DNA of 64,000 nt. It comes from Bacillota bacterium. GTDB lineage: Bacteria; Bacillota; Clostridia; Christensenellales; JAEXRW01. The notes under the pieces were generated by a model. The model was not told the DNA's origin. It saw only the letters and a list, made by a program, of their open reading frames with translations, and searched no databases. The stretch is from contig JAEXRW010000028.1 in the NCBI GenBank assembly GCA_023454175.1, positions 1 to 64,000 of the forward strand. Reading direction: 5' to 3'. Positions 15,737 through 27,800 of the stretch are shown here, one piece after another (the stretch's first letter is position 1; each line of letters begins with the position of its first letter). Position numbers and translations under genes: made by a program.

Positions 15737-18190
15737 ATGAAGAAAAAAATCACAGCCATCCTGATCGTCCTATGCCTGGTATGCATGCTGGCGCCCACTG
15801 CCTTTGCAGATGGTGATACGACGCCTCCAAGGCTTATCAGTATTTCGGTGGACAAAACCAGCTATGTCTCGGGTGAATCCGTTACGATCACACTGGAAGC
15901 GGTCGATGATGAGAGCGGAATGGGGACGGGAATCGACGTGCCGAGCATCAGAATTCGAAAAGTCAAGGACAACAGATATGAATATTTAAGCATGCATATG
16001 ACCAAGATCGAAAATACCAATCAATACAGATGCATATTTGAAGTGAATAAGTATTTCGGGACTGGCCAGTATTACATATTTGAAGTCTGGTTAAGGGATA
16101 ATGCGAAAAATGTAAGCACCTACGAAAACGGGTCTGCAAATAGCGAAAGCGAAGGTACATTTAAAACAACCTATTTCTCTGTAACCAATACAGTCCGAAC
16201 CGATTGGGATCCTCCCATAATAAAATCGGTTTCCATTGATAAACCTATAGCCAATGTAGGAGACACCGTAACATTTGATATTAGGGCCGAAGACCCTGCA
16301 GGGCTCCAATATGCCTGTGCCTATCTAGTTTATGAAGGCATGGAATTTCCTAGCAGCGGATTCGAGTTATTACCCGTGGCAGGATCGCCAGGATTACTGC
16401 GCGGATCAATTATCGTTACCAACGATATGCCGGATGCAACCTATTTTATAAATGATTTCTGGGCAGTTGACGGATTGGGAAACGGCGGAGCAATATGCGA
16501 CGCTTCGCTCTTTCGAAATGCTACTTTTAAAATAAATAATCCGAATCTCAAACCAAACCTTCCAGACCCTATCATTACAAAAATTACATTAACCCAAAAC
16601 ACACTAAAGCCCGGAGACCCTATTAATGTCAAAGTCGAAGTAAACCCAAACGGGATGAGACTGAACGAATACGCCGTCTTGTACCTGTCCAATGACAAAA
16701 GCGGAACCAGTTGCGATCTTTCCATGCTGCCCGACGGCACATACGTTTCAAACAGTGTGATAGACGCCAAAATGCAAGCGGGTACATATAAACTGCGCGT
16801 CTATATGTGGCGGCTGGATGGAAAGCACGTACAATATTTTGGGCAGTGTGGAAATTACATTTTCCCAGAAGTGAAAATCATATCAGCGTTCTCAGGCGTA
16901 GACAACGTATCGTTACCGGTAGGGTCTGTACCCTTTGATCCTAAAGCCGGCGTTAGCGCATCCAACCAATCTGAAGGTGACCTCACCAGTAAGATCGAAG
17001 TCACAGGAAACGTAGATACAAATACACCCGGACTATACCTACTGAAATACAAAATAAAAAGCAACCAATCTTACAACATGGAGGACGGGACATATTATGC
17101 CTATTACTACGAATCTCGCTGGATAGGCGTATCCGAAATGCCATCCAATCCGTCTTCGGATCCCGGCGCTCCCCTGGCTGTGACCAATGACAGCCTGGCA
17201 ATCGGAGCGAGCAGCAACGATGTAAGCATCAAGAAAGACGGTAAAGCGATAAACTTTGCCAACAAGGTTTCTGCAGCAGGGGAATATACGGTATCCCTGA
17301 AAGGCACCTCAGGCAATAGCGGATCCTATGGGGCATCAGCCTACAACAGTGATACTGCCAAGGCTGTGATCGACCGGAGCGGGCCGGTGATCAGCGCCAG
17401 CTCAAAATCCATCGCCCCCAATAATTATAAAGTGATCGTGAATGCAAAAGACCCCGCGGGCGTGGCGGAAACGCGGTATATCCAGGGCAGCGGCACATTG
17501 GCCAATTGTAAAGCATACGGAAAGGCATTTTCAGGGACATTCAATGTGGGCGCCAAGGGCAAATACACCATCTACGCCAAAGACCGGTTTGGGTATGAAA
17601 GCGTGAAGGTCATAGACATCTCCAAGATACTGGTGAGCAATCCCTACCTGAACAAGATATCAGTGGATAAGGGCAAGCTGAACCGCACCTTCAAATACAA
17701 TTATTACAGCTACACAATAAAACTGGGGGAACATGAAGACGGCGTGACCATAGCACCCGTAAAGGCGGACCCAGACGCCACCATGACCATCCAGGGGAAG
17801 GCTGTCGCCAGCAAATACATCCATGTAGACAACAACAAGAGCGTGAAGGTGCCCATCCGGATCAAATCCGGGAAGCTGAGCAAGACCTATACTGTGACGG
17901 TGAAGCGCGCACCGTCCACCAACAACAACCTGACAGGGTTGACAGTATCGGTGAACAGCGAGTGGCTTACCTATAATCCGGCGACTTTGACCTATACCCT
18001 GCAACTGGACAAGGATACACGCTCCGTACGCGTGACGCCCATCAAAGCGAGCAGCCTGGCGAAAGTATACCCCGGCGCCAAGACATACACCCTGAAAAAC
18101 GGGAAGCAAACAAAGATCAGGATCACCGTGACCGCGCAATCCGGGGCGAAGAAAAAGTACTGGCTCATCATCAAAAGGGCATCAAGCTGA
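15737..18190 (+). CDS. Secreted multi-domain protein with two C-terminal cadherin-like domains
   Basis: This is a protein of about 817 residues. A signal peptide (ILIVLCLVCMLAPTAFA) is followed by several Ig-like or bacterial cadherin-like beta-sandwiches (DTTPPRLISISVDKTSYVSG at residue 26; a second DPPIIKSVSIDKPIANVGD unit near 155). The C-terminus holds two cadherin-like beta-sandwich modules (NPYLNKISVDKGKL to VKRAPSTN, and NLTGLTVSVNSEW to IIKRASS). The same modules end the proteins at 21.9 and 56.4 kb. No LPxTG, SLH or membrane anchor is seen, so it may be released or held non-covalently. ATG at 15737 has GGAG upstream. It is probably an adhesion or structural protein. Confidence 0.8.
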   Translation: MKKKITAILIVLCLVCMLAPTAFADGDTTPPRLISISVDKTSYVSGESVTITLEAVDDESGMGTGIDVPSIRIRKVKDNRYEYLSMHMTKIENTNQYRCIFEVNKYFGTGQYYIFEVWLRDNAKNVSTYENGSANSESEGTFKTTYFSVTNTVRTDWDPPIIKSVSIDKPIANVGDTVTFDIRAEDPAGLQYACAYLVYEGMEFPSSGFELLPVAGSPGLLRGSIIVTNDMPDATYFINDFWAVDGLGNGGAICDASLFRNATFKINNPNLKPNLPDPIITKITLTQNTLKPGDPINVKVEVNPNGMRLNEYAVLYLSNDKSGTSCDLSMLPDGTYVSNSVIDAKMQAGTYKLRVYMWRLDGKHVQYFGQCGNYIFPEVKIISAFSGVDNVSLPVGSVPFDPKAGVSASNQSEGDLTSKIEVTGNVDTNTPGLYLLKYKIKSNQSYNMEDGTYYAYYYESRWIGVSEMPSNPSSDPGAPLAVTNDSLAIGASSNDVSIKKDGKAINFANKVSAAGEYTVSLKGTSGNSGSYGASAYNSDTAKAVIDRSGPVISASSKSIAPNNYKVIVNAKDPAGVAETRYIQGSGTLANCKAYGKAFSGTFNVGAKGKYTIYAKDRFGYESVKVIDISKILVSNPYLNKISVDKGKLNRTFKYNYYSYTIKLGEHEDGVTIAPVKADPDATMTIQGKAVASKYIHVDNNKSVKVPIRIKSGKLSKTYTVTVKRAPSTNNNLTGLTVSVNSEWLTYNPATLTYTLQLDKDTRSVRVTPIKASSLAKVYPGAKTYTLKNGKQTKIRITVTAQSGAKKKYWLIIKRASS

Positions 18191-18223
18191 CACTGCGTAA
18201 GCCATAAAAAGAATGAGGCAAGT

Positions 18224-18248
18224 AAAATGAGCAGGGAATGCTCATTTT
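18224..18248 (+). terminator. Intrinsic terminator after the surface protein gene
   Basis: A perfect 10-base stem, AAAATGAGCA against TGCTCATTTT, surrounds the loop GGGAA. The in-frame ATG at 18238 falls inside it, which argues against that ATG as the start of the next gene. Confidence 0.75.
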
Positions 18249-18315
18249 ATGTTATAGTGAGAATGGGTATACATTAAGGGGACACTATTACGCAAGAACA
18301 GGGGACAACTGCCCG

Positions 18316-19602
18316 TTGAAAAACAAGGCCGTTCAAGATAAATCAAACCCGTGGTACAGGCTGGACAACGCCGCGAAGCTGTACCCGGCCATCCGGAACC
18401 GGAAATGGATGTCCATCTTCCGGGTATCCGTATTACTAAATGAGCCTGTGAAACCGCTGGTGCTGCAGGAGGCGCTGGAGACCACGCTTGCCCGCATCCC
18501 GAGCTTCGCGCTGAAGATGCGGACGGGCTTTTTCTGGTACTACTTCGAACCCAACCCGCGCAAACCCCTGGTGCAGGAAGACGTGCAGAACCCGTGCATG
18601 CGCTTTACCAAGGCGAACCGGGGATACCTTTTCCGCGTGCGCTACTACAACCGACGCATCGCGCTGGAAGTATTCCACGCCGTGACGGACGGGACGGGCG
18701 CGATGACCTTCCTCAAGACACTCACCGCCGAGTACCTGCGGCTGATGGGGCACAAGATCCCGGCGGGGGAAGGCATCCTGGACCCGGCCAAGGACTCCAA
18801 GGCGGGGGAGATGGAGGACGCCTTTTCCAGATACGCGCGCTTCAAGGCCCACCACAGCCGCAAGGAGAGCAAGGCCTATTCCGTGCGCGGAACGGTGGAG
18901 CCGATGCTGAACCTGAACATCACGACGGGGCTCATCCCGCTGGAGCGGATCACCCCGATGGCCAAGAAGCAGGGCGTATCCCTGACGGAATTCATCGTGG
19001 CGATGCTGCTCATATCATTAAACAAGGTCCAGCTGGCGGAGGGGAACCGCAGGCTGCGCCCCGTGAAGGTATCCGTGCCGGTGAACCTGCGCAAATACTA
19101 CGAATCGGAATCACTGCGCAATTTCTCGATGTTCGTCAACCCCGGTATCGACCCCAACTTTGGCGAATACACGCTGGAGGAGGTGTGCCAGCTGGTGCAC
19201 CACTTCCTGCGCTACGAGATGACGGAAAAGCACCTGAACGCGCGGCTGGCGCGCAACGTGCAGTCCGAACGCAACCCGGTGGTGCGGGCGATGCCGCTTT
19301 TTGCAAAGAACGCGGCGATACGGATGATCTTCCACTATACGGGGGAGAGCCGGTTCACCAGTACGTTTTCCAATATCGGTATCGTGAGCGTGCCGGAAGA
19401 GATGAAAAAATACGTGGAACGCTTTGACTTCGTGCTGGGGCCTTCCCGCTACAACCGCGTGAACTGCACGGCAACGAGCTACGGCGGGACGCTGGCGCTC
19501 ACCTTTTCCCGCGTGATACGGGAGGCCATGGTGGAACGGGAATTCTTCACGATGCTGGTGAAGATGGGAGTCCCGGTAAAAATCGAGAGCAACCAGGAGT
19601 GA
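18316..19602 (+). CDS. Alcohol acetyltransferase-like (condensation-fold) enzyme
   Basis: This is a protein of about 428 residues with the HxxxD active-site motif of CoA-dependent acyltransferases and condensation domains (FHAVTDGTGAMTFL, near residue 115). A second-half segment, STFSNIGIVSVPEEM, resembles the family's structural region. It is usually annotated alcohol acetyltransferase in Clostridia and sits beside a DUF6320 gene, as here. The substrate is unknown; a lipid or alcohol acceptor is inferred from the family. A TTG at 18316 with AGGGGA upstream is chosen; the earlier ATG at 18238 lies in a terminator. The DUF6320 gene follows after nine bases. Confidence 0.75.
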   Translation: MKNKAVQDKSNPWYRLDNAAKLYPAIRNRKWMSIFRVSVLLNEPVKPLVLQEALETTLARIPSFALKMRTGFFWYYFEPNPRKPLVQEDVQNPCMRFTKANRGYLFRVRYYNRRIALEVFHAVTDGTGAMTFLKTLTAEYLRLMGHKIPAGEGILDPAKDSKAGEMEDAFSRYARFKAHHSRKESKAYSVRGTVEPMLNLNITTGLIPLERITPMAKKQGVSLTEFIVAMLLISLNKVQLAEGNRRLRPVKVSVPVNLRKYYESESLRNFSMFVNPGIDPNFGEYTLEEVCQLVHHFLRYEMTEKHLNARLARNVQSERNPVVRAMPLFAKNAAIRMIFHYTGESRFTSTFSNIGIVSVPEEMKKYVERFDFVLGPSRYNRVNCTATSYGGTLALTFSRVIREAMVEREFFTMLVKMGVPVKIESNQE

Positions 19603-19611
19603 TATACTGAT

Positions 19612-20331
19612 ATGTCTTACTGCGTGAACTGCGGGGTGGAGCTGGACCCGACACAGAAAAAATGCCCATTATGCAGCGTGCCGGTGATCAACCCGGCCGA
19701 GAAGGCGTGCGACGAACCCAAACCGTACCCTGCCCAGCGGGACGAGCACGAAGCCGCCTTCAACAAGGACCTGTGGGTCAAGCTGCTGTCCATCATCCTC
19801 ACGACGCCGGCCGTGATTTGCCTGCTGACGAACCTGCTGTACAACGGCACGGTGACGTGGGCGCTGTACGCGGTGGGGGGCATCGTGGTGGCTTGGGCCA
19901 TCGGGGTATCGCCCTTCCTCTTCAAAAAGCCCGCAGCCATCAAATGGATCATCATCGACGTGGTCGCCATCCTGGGTTACCTGAAGATGGTGGAATACGG
20001 TTTATCCCTCTACAACCCGCTTTTCCGGGAATGGTGGCTGCCCGTGGGCATGCCCATCGTACTGGGCGTGGCTTTATTCACACTGGTCATCACCATCCTG
20101 ATCCAACGAAAGGTATTGAAGGAGCTGTACATCGCGGCGGCGGTATTCCTGGCCATCGCGCTGCTGCTTATCGGCGTGGAGATAGACCTGGACGCATACT
20201 CCCAGAGCGCCATCGCGCTGGAATGGTCGCTTTTCGCGGGGGTATCCTGCGCGGCGCTTTCCATCACGTTTGTGATCCTGGAGCGGTCGAAAAAGGTCAA
20301 GGAACAGATGAGGCGCAGATTTCATATCTGA
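19612..20331 (+). CDS. DUF6320 membrane protein with N-terminal zinc ribbon
   Basis: This is a 239-residue protein. The first 22 residues form a zinc ribbon (CVNCGVELDPTQKKCPLC), then comes a polar linker, then six hydrophobic helices (residues 55-230). This matches DUF6320, a family found almost only next to acetyltransferase-like genes such as the one just upstream. The conserved pairing suggests the two act together at the membrane, perhaps on a lipid. No reaction is known. The start follows GGAG closely, inside the end of the upstream gene's trailer. Confidence 0.75.
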   Translation: MSYCVNCGVELDPTQKKCPLCSVPVINPAEKACDEPKPYPAQRDEHEAAFNKDLWVKLLSIILTTPAVICLLTNLLYNGTVTWALYAVGGIVVAWAIGVSPFLFKKPAAIKWIIIDVVAILGYLKMVEYGLSLYNPLFREWWLPVGMPIVLGVALFTLVITILIQRKVLKELYIAAAVFLAIALLLIGVEIDLDAYSQSAIALEWSLFAGVSCAALSITFVILERSKKVKEQMRRRFHI

Positions 20332-20337
20332 CTTTCC

Positions 20338-20381
20338 AGGGGGGACAGCGTGCGCTAGTGCGCCCGCGGGCAGTCCCCCCT
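20338..20381 (+). terminator. Large GC-rich hairpin downstream of the DUF6320 gene
   Basis: AGGGGGGAC pairs with GTCCCCCCT around a second GC-rich self-complementary segment. It lies seven bases after the stop codon. There is no T-run, so it may protect the mRNA end or be part of a repeat. Confidence 0.4.
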
Positions 20382-20469
20382 AGATACCTCGTTGCACCCT
20401 GCGGGTGCGGCCACTCGGATACCCCCCTGCCTATAAGGTATGCCTCGCACCGCACATGTCGCTGCTCGG

Positions 20470-20660
20470 CATGGAATTTATAGTTGGAATTTGACAGTTG
20501 CGGTAAGTGATAAATTTACAAGTAGGAAGATCACTCTTTCCGGCGCAAAGCGACCCCATAGACCCCATAGGGCAGCTAGCGGCCCATTTACGGTTCATTT
20601 TGGGCCACATTGCGCCACTCTCCCCATAAGCGCGCGGCGCCCGAGGGAGGCAAGATGGTC
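20470..20660. repeat. Dispersed intergenic mosaic repeat, copy 6
   Basis: It contains ATAGTTGGAATTTGACAGTTGCGGTA, here in degenerate form, then CGCAAAGCGACCCCATAG, AGCTAGCGGCCCATTT and GCGCGCGGCGCCCGAGGGA. The part order resembles the copy at 7600. No gene is recognised in the 484-base gap to the esterase. Confidence 0.5.
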
Positions 20661-20815
20661 CTACGGGGATGAAGCAGTCAACGTTATAAAATGCAGAAAA
20701 TCCGTTTGGAATGGATTGACCGATTGACGATTTGCATAGGAGAATTACAGAACGCTTACGATCAGCATTTATTTTTTTGGATTGATTTATCCCACTGATA
20801 ACTCCCGGAGGTAAC

Positions 20816-21706
20816 ATGACGAGCCTGAAAAGCACACTGCTCAAAGCCACACTCAAGACGATATCACCACTCATCGGGAACGCGGACATCCAGATCCAAC
20901 GGCGGCAGACGGACTACCTGAGCACACTGAAAAAGTGGTACTCGGGCGTCTATATCAAACCGGCGGAGCTGGGGGAAGTGAAAGGCGAATGGTTTGACGT
21001 GGAGGGGAGCCCTGATAAACCGGTCATCCTCTACTTCCACGGAGGGGCATACGTGACGGGATCCCTGATCTCCAGCCGGGTACTGGCGGGGGAGATCGCG
21101 ATGGCGGCACTCCTCAAAACGTTATCGTTTGAATACAGGCTGGCGCCCGAGCACCCGTACCCGGCCGCGCTGCAGGACGCGCTCTCGGCATACAACCACC
21201 TGCTGGAAAGCGGGTTTGAAGCAAAAGACATCGTGTTTGCGGGGGAGTCGGCGGGGGGCGGGCTGCTGCTGGCCACCGCGATGGCTCTGCGGGAATACGG
21301 CTGCGAACTGCCCGCGGCGCTGGTATGCCTTTCGCCGTGGACGGACCTGACGTGCACGGGCAAATCCCACACCTCCAACGCCGAAAAAGACCCGATGCTG
21401 CGCCGCGACGGGCTGATGGAATCCGCAAAAGCCTATGCGGGAGAGGTATCGCTGAACCTGCACCACATCTCCCCGCTTTACGGGAAATTTGACGGGTTCC
21501 CGCCCACGCTGATCCAGGTGGGGAAGGACGAGGTCCTGTACAGCGATTCGGAACAGTTATTCAAAAAGATGAAGAAAGCGGGCGCTGACGCGACGCTCTC
21601 GAGCTGGGACGGCATGTGGCACGTATGGCACATCTGGGAGATACGGGAGGCGCACGAGGCGCTGGCACAGGTGGGGGCATTCATCCATGAGAAGACGGGG
21701 AAGTGA
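20816..21706 (+). CDS. Alpha/beta hydrolase (hormone-sensitive lipase-type esterase)
   Basis: This is a 296-residue cytoplasmic esterase. It has the oxyanion-hole motif YFHGGAYVTG (residues 73-82), the nucleophile elbow GESAGGG with Ser145, and RLAPEHPYPAALQDA typical of the HSL family (family IV). The acid and base are probably in the VGKDEVLYSDSE and MWHVWHIW segments. A GGAGG site precedes the ATG. Esterases of this class often follow the acetyltransferase/DUF6320 pair, which suggests opposing acylation and deacylation in one pathway. Here a 484-base repeat-filled gap separates them, so co-transcription is doubtful. Confidence 0.88.
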   Translation: MTSLKSTLLKATLKTISPLIGNADIQIQRRQTDYLSTLKKWYSGVYIKPAELGEVKGEWFDVEGSPDKPVILYFHGGAYVTGSLISSRVLAGEIAMAALLKTLSFEYRLAPEHPYPAALQDALSAYNHLLESGFEAKDIVFAGESAGGGLLLATAMALREYGCELPAALVCLSPWTDLTCTGKSHTSNAEKDPMLRRDGLMESAKAYAGEVSLNLHHISPLYGKFDGFPPTLIQVGKDEVLYSDSEQLFKKMKKAGADATLSSWDGMWHVWHIWEIREAHEALAQVGAFIHEKTGK

Positions 21707-21757
21707 TGATATTCACAATACATATTTACTGAGAAAAACAAGAGAAGCAGGAAATAA

Positions 21758-21787
21758 TTGATAGAGTACATTCAAATATGATAAAAT
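21758..21787 (+). promoter_or_regulatory. Sigma-A-like promoter of the 2185-residue surface protein gene
   Basis: TTGATA, an 18-base spacer and TAAAAT lie about 95 bases upstream of the start codon. The -10 lies in an ATGATAAAATATCAT inverted repeat, which could be bound by a regulator. Confidence 0.5.
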
Positions 21788-21881
21788 ATCATTTATAGAC
21801 GATACGCGTCATTCAATACCTGGCAGGGCCGGACATCATTGCTATAACATCATGCCAAACAAAACATTCCGGAGGTCTATC

Positions 21882-24800
21882 ATGCGAAAAACGATACTTG
21901 CCGCGGCTATTTCGTTTTTCATGGTGTTCAGTTTATTGCCTGCGATCGCTTTGGCCGAAGAGGAAGGCGGATATGCCTATACCGTTTCGGATGAAAAGGC
22001 AACGATAACGGGGTATACGGGGTCCGATACGAACATCTCCATACCCGTGCAACTGGGCGGATATGCTGTGACCCAATTAGGGGACGAATCCTTTCAAGAT
22101 AAAACCACATTGAAGAGCATCACCCTGCCTGACGGCATCACCAACGTGGGCAGCCATGCCTTCAGCAACTGCAGCCAGCTCAGCAAACTCTACTTCTTCG
22201 GCGAGCAGCCTGCGTTTGGAGAAGAAGCATTTTCAGGCGTTTCATCCGATTTCAAAGTCTATTATCCTATCAGCAAATCAGAAAACTGGTCGACCTATAC
22301 CGCCTCATCCAAGCAGGCATTCTGCAGCCTCACCCTGAAAATGCTGGATGGCAGCGATGACATCATCAGCAAGGCGAACGTGGACGGCGGCTCCATCCCC
22401 GATCCCGAAGAACCTGAGAGGGATGGATACACCTTCGGAGGGTGGTATTTGGACGAGGGATGCAATACGCAGTGGACCAATGAAAACATCCAATCAGACG
22501 TCATCCTCTATGCAAAATGGGTCCCCCAGGCCACCACGGTAACCGTAACATTCAATTCAATGGGCGGAAGCGAAGTGGATGTGGCGACCGCCGAATCGGG
22601 CTCCACCATAACCAAACCTTCAAAGCCTATAAACCCCGGGTTCAGTTTCGGAGGCTGGTACCGGGAAGAGGCATGCAGCACCGAATGGGCGTTTGACACG
22701 GATACCGTCACTGAGAATATCACGCTCTACGCCAAATGGACAAGCAACGGCACACCCTTTACCGGGAGCGGAACAGAGGAAGATCCGTATGGCATATCAA
22801 CCCCGGAACAACTCAATGCAGTACGAGATCACCTGGATGGACATTTCATCCTGCTCAACGATATAGACCTATATGCGGCAACAGCGCCAGGCGGAGAATT
22901 TTATAACAGCGGAAAAGGATGGACACCAATCGGAGACAACCTGACTCCCTTTACCGGTTTTTTTAACGGTGGCGGATTTGTTATCAAAAACATGCATATC
23001 AGCAACCCGGCCATACTTTATATCGGGTTGTTTGGGAGAAATAGCGGCACGATCACGAGGTTAGGAACGCAGAATTGTGAGATTACAGCAAATGATGCAG
23101 GAGATGCAGAAATCTTTATCGGAAGCATTGCAGGTTCCAATTACGGTACGATCCGTGAGTGTTACAATACCGGGCACATCCTGGTATCATCTTATTTTGC
23201 AAAGGTAGGCGGTATAGCCGGAGGGTATGGAACGATAGAAAAATGCTTCAATACCGGCACAATATCTGCAAACGGATACTATGCATACGTGGGAGGTATT
23301 GCAGGTTTCGCTGGGACAATCAAAGAGTGTTATAACACGGGGAGCATCACCTTCGGCAGCGAAGAAACACTCGATACTTTCGGCGCAATAGCTGGCAGCG
23401 GCAGTACAAAAGTCAGCAACTGCTATTTTTCCAATTTTGGTTTTAGAGGGGTTGCAGAAAACTATGGTGGTTCACAGACATTCAGGAAGTCTGCTTTAGA
23501 AATGACCCGGATGTCCACTTTTACCGCCTTTGACTTTGAAAATACATGGATCATGTCTTCGGATACTGACTTCCCATGCCCTATTCTTAAAGGCGTTCAT
23601 TTCTTTGCAGGTAATGAAAACACCTCGGAGTTTTCAGGTGGCGTTGGTACCATTTACAATCCATATAAGGTTGGCACACCTGATCAACTCAATAATGTGC
23701 GACATTACCTGGGTGCACACTTTGTCATGACAAACAATATTGACCTACTGGATGCTACTTCCGAAGGCGGCGAATATTACAACGACGGCGCAGGATGGAT
23801 ACCGATCGGCGGGGACTATCAGGATGCTTTTTGTGGCAGTTTCGATGGCGGCGGTCATACCATTAACGGGCTAAGATGCGTCTATGCAACGACTGAGACC
23901 AATTCGGCGCTGTTTGCAAGAAACGACGGTGAAATAACAAATCTCGGTTTGAACAATATTTATATACAAACCAGGGGTAGAGCTGCAGGGGTAGCTGCAA
24001 AAAACAGCGGGATAATCAGTCATTGCTTCGTCGGCGGTGAAATCAGCGGCGAGTACGAATGCGGGGGCATCTCTGCAGCTTCAGACGGGAAAATCACCTC
24101 CTGTTACAATACATCGACTGTTACAGCCCAAAATGTCTCTTCTTCGATCGGCGGTATCGTTGGGTACATGCGGGATAATGGAGAAGCGGGATATTGCTAT
24201 AATACCGGAAACATCCGAAATCTGATGAACAGCGGCTTGGATTCTGCGGGTGGAATCGCAGGAACAGGGTTGTACAGTGACAACACCGCGATCCATGACT
24301 GCTTTAATATGGGAGCTGTATCCGTAGCTTATGATCAGGATTCAGCGGGAGGCATCGCTGGTGAATACATCGATGACATCAAACACTGCTATAATATCGG
24401 GAGCGTATCAGGAAGCGACTGCTCTGCCGCTATCGTATACAGTGCACCGAGCACCATAACGGATACCTATTTCCTGGACACCGGCGAACCTGGGCTGATC
24501 GGCGCGACGGATGGCTACGACAGGGAGCTATCCAATAAAAAAACGCATATTGAGATGACACAGCGGACGACGTTCACGGCATTTGATTTTGATAACATAT
24601 GGGAAATGCCTGTTACCGGGTGCTACCTGTATCCAGTATTAAAAGGTTTGCCGCACGATCCCCTCCAAGGTGAAACCCAAAAGTTCGATGGTGGTCTGGG
24701 GACAATAGCAAGCCCATTCATCATCGCCACTCCTGAACACCTGAACAATGTCCGACTTTATGACCATAAATACTTTATTCTGGCCAATGATATCGACATG

Positions 24801-27800
24801 TCATCTGCCACATCTGAAGGCGGTGCGTACTACAATAATGGGGCCGGATGGGAGCCCATCGGCTTTTCATCTTCGTTAAATATTCATTTTGACGGCGGTG
24901 GACATTCCATTTCAGGTCTTAAAATTAACCGTCCGGAACAAAGTAACATCGGGTTGTTTGGCCGAATTACGTCTTCTTCCATCAAAAACCTAAAAATGCT
25001 TGACGTCGATGTCACCAGTGCCTATATCTGCGGCGGGATCGCAGGATCGTGCAGCGGAGAAATCAAAAACTGCAGTGTATCAGGATCGATCACGGGAACC
25101 AAAACGCAGACGAATTACGGCGTAGGCGGGATCGCTGGTATCATGTATTCCGGGGATATATCTTTTTGCACGAATACCGCAAAAATTTCTTCCTATGTCA
25201 AAGCGGGAGGTATCGTGGGGGATACCGAAGGCAATATATCCTATTGCTCCAATCACGGAGCCATAACAGGCCTGGGCACCACGGTCATAGGCGGTATAGC
25301 CGGAGAAACCCACGGAAGAATCCGCGATTGCTACAATACTGCAGACCTGTTTCAAACAAATCCCGACGAAGATTCAGGCGGCATTGCAGGCTGGCATTAT
25401 TACAGCGGCTATACATATACAAATTGCTATAATATCGGCCATGCAACGTATGGAATCACTGCATGCAACTGGACGAATATAACCCTATGGTCACATTGTT
25501 ATTACCTGGAGGGGATGTGTGAAAAAGAAGGGAATTATGGTGATCCAAAAAGTGCAACTGCTTTACAAAGTCAATCGTCCTATGAAGGATATGATTTCGC
25601 AAATGTCTGGACTATGGCCGGTGAAACCACCTATCCTTTTGCCGAATTGCAGAACATTATACAACCAACTGTAAAGGTTCAAGGAACATTAGATCTGAGT
25701 GATTTCGGGGACAATTCCACAATCACTGTTGGAACGGTAGAAACCGGATCCAATGTGATACTGACAAATAACACTGGGGCCACGTTCAACAATGTACGAA
25801 TTGTATGCCTAGCCGGAACAACCATCACCTTAAACAATGTGAAAATTTATAACAGGGCGGGCTCGCCATATTGCTGTGCCTTGTCATTCTCCGGCACCGG
25901 CAATGAACTGATCGTGCAAGGCGAATGTTCCCTACAAAGCGGAAGCGACAGCCCGGGAATAAAAGTACAGGCAGGGACCTCCCTGGAAATACAAGGCACC
26001 GGAACACTCGATGTCAGCGGCTGCTCAGGGATCGGTGCCTATGGCAACTACTCAGCGGGGAATATCACGATCCATAGTGGAACGATCATTGCTTTAGGAC
26101 GATGGGATGGTGCAGGCATCGGCGGTGGAGAAAATGGCTCAGGCGGCACAATAACGATAACCGGCGGCATCGTGTCTGCCAGAAGCAACGCAGATGGTGC
26201 GGGGATCGGCGGCGGCGACGGTGGTGACGGCGGGATCATCAATATCGAAGGTGGGCAGGTAACGGCACAGGGATCCTGGGCTGCAGGTATCGGTGGCGGT
26301 TATGGCGGGGATGGAGGGAGTATCACCATTTCCGGTGGAACAGTAAACGCGATAGGCTCCATGTATTCGGCAGGTATTGGCGGTGGATATGGTGGCAATG
26401 GTGGGACTATCGTAATCAATGATGGTACGATTTATGCAGCAAGAGGCACTGATGCACCGTGTGATATCGGCTATGGAAATTTTAGAGGAACAGGATCCCT
26501 GGAAATATCGGGCAATGCTATCGTATTCCTGAAAAACGGGGTATGCGTCACACCTATAAACAATACGCACACGCTCCTGTCCACCCAAACCATCGTTAAT
26601 CATAAAGCGTTCGGACTTGAAATACCTTATCCCTGGACTACCCCGGTATATGCATACCTAAACAACGATGACGTATTTACGGCCAGATATAATATAAATG
26701 GCGGAACAGGGAATAATCCTGAATCTATAACGCAATACAAAAACACGAAAACAATTATCCAAAGCGGGGATAAGCTAACCAAGAACAGGCTGCATTTCCT
26801 ATACTGGAATACGCTGCCGGACGGTACAGGCGAGCGATATAATGCCGGCGACGAGTATACCTTTACTGCAAACATAACGCTATATGCGATATATGAGAAG
26901 CCAATTAGTGTCTCTTCAGTAACGATAAGCGGCAACAACGAGCCAATACTCTGCGGAACCTATCGGGCGCTGTGGGCAACAGTCGTACCCTCAAACGCAA
27001 CGTATCCGGAAATAACCTGGTCCAGCAGTGACAAATCAGTGGCTACCGTAGATCAGAATGGCATCGTTGAAGCCATCCAAACAGGCAAAGCATTTATATC
27101 GGCGGCTGTGGACGGCATTACCGGTTCATGCGAAGTGACTGTGTACAGATATTTTACCGTACAGTTTGATTCACGGAGCGGAAGCATATACGATGATCAA
27201 TTCGTAAAACCAAATTCAACCATTACCAAACCGTCAGATCCCTACAAAGAAGGCCATTCATTTGAAGGGTGGTATAGGGACAATGCCTATCGCTCAAAAT
27301 GGAATTTCGAAAAGGATCCAGTATCTACAGATATGATTCTATATGCAAAGTGGACTGTCAACTCTTATAGCGTAAACTTCAACACACAAAACGGGGGTAA
27401 GATCGACAGCAAAATCACGAATTACAATACAACTATCACCAAGCCCGTAATTGATCCTCAAAAACAAGAATTTACCTTTGCAGGCTGGTACAAGGAGAAG
27501 GAATGCGTAAACATATGGAATTTCAATACCGACAAGGTGACATGCGATACAACGCTTTACGCCAAATGGCAGCCTGTGAGCGCCTATCTCTCGGGGCTCA
27601 AGTTAACACAGGGAGCAAGCATCACCCCCGCATTCTACAAAGCGAAGTACAGCTACAAAGTTCTGCTGAATGAGAACACCGGGCGCGTAACGCTGACGCC
27701 AACCAAGGAGAACAAAACGGCAACCATGACGCTGAACGGCGCGGGCGGATCCAGCCTGACGGTGGAACTGAAGAACGGCCAGACGGTAACGCGCAAGATA

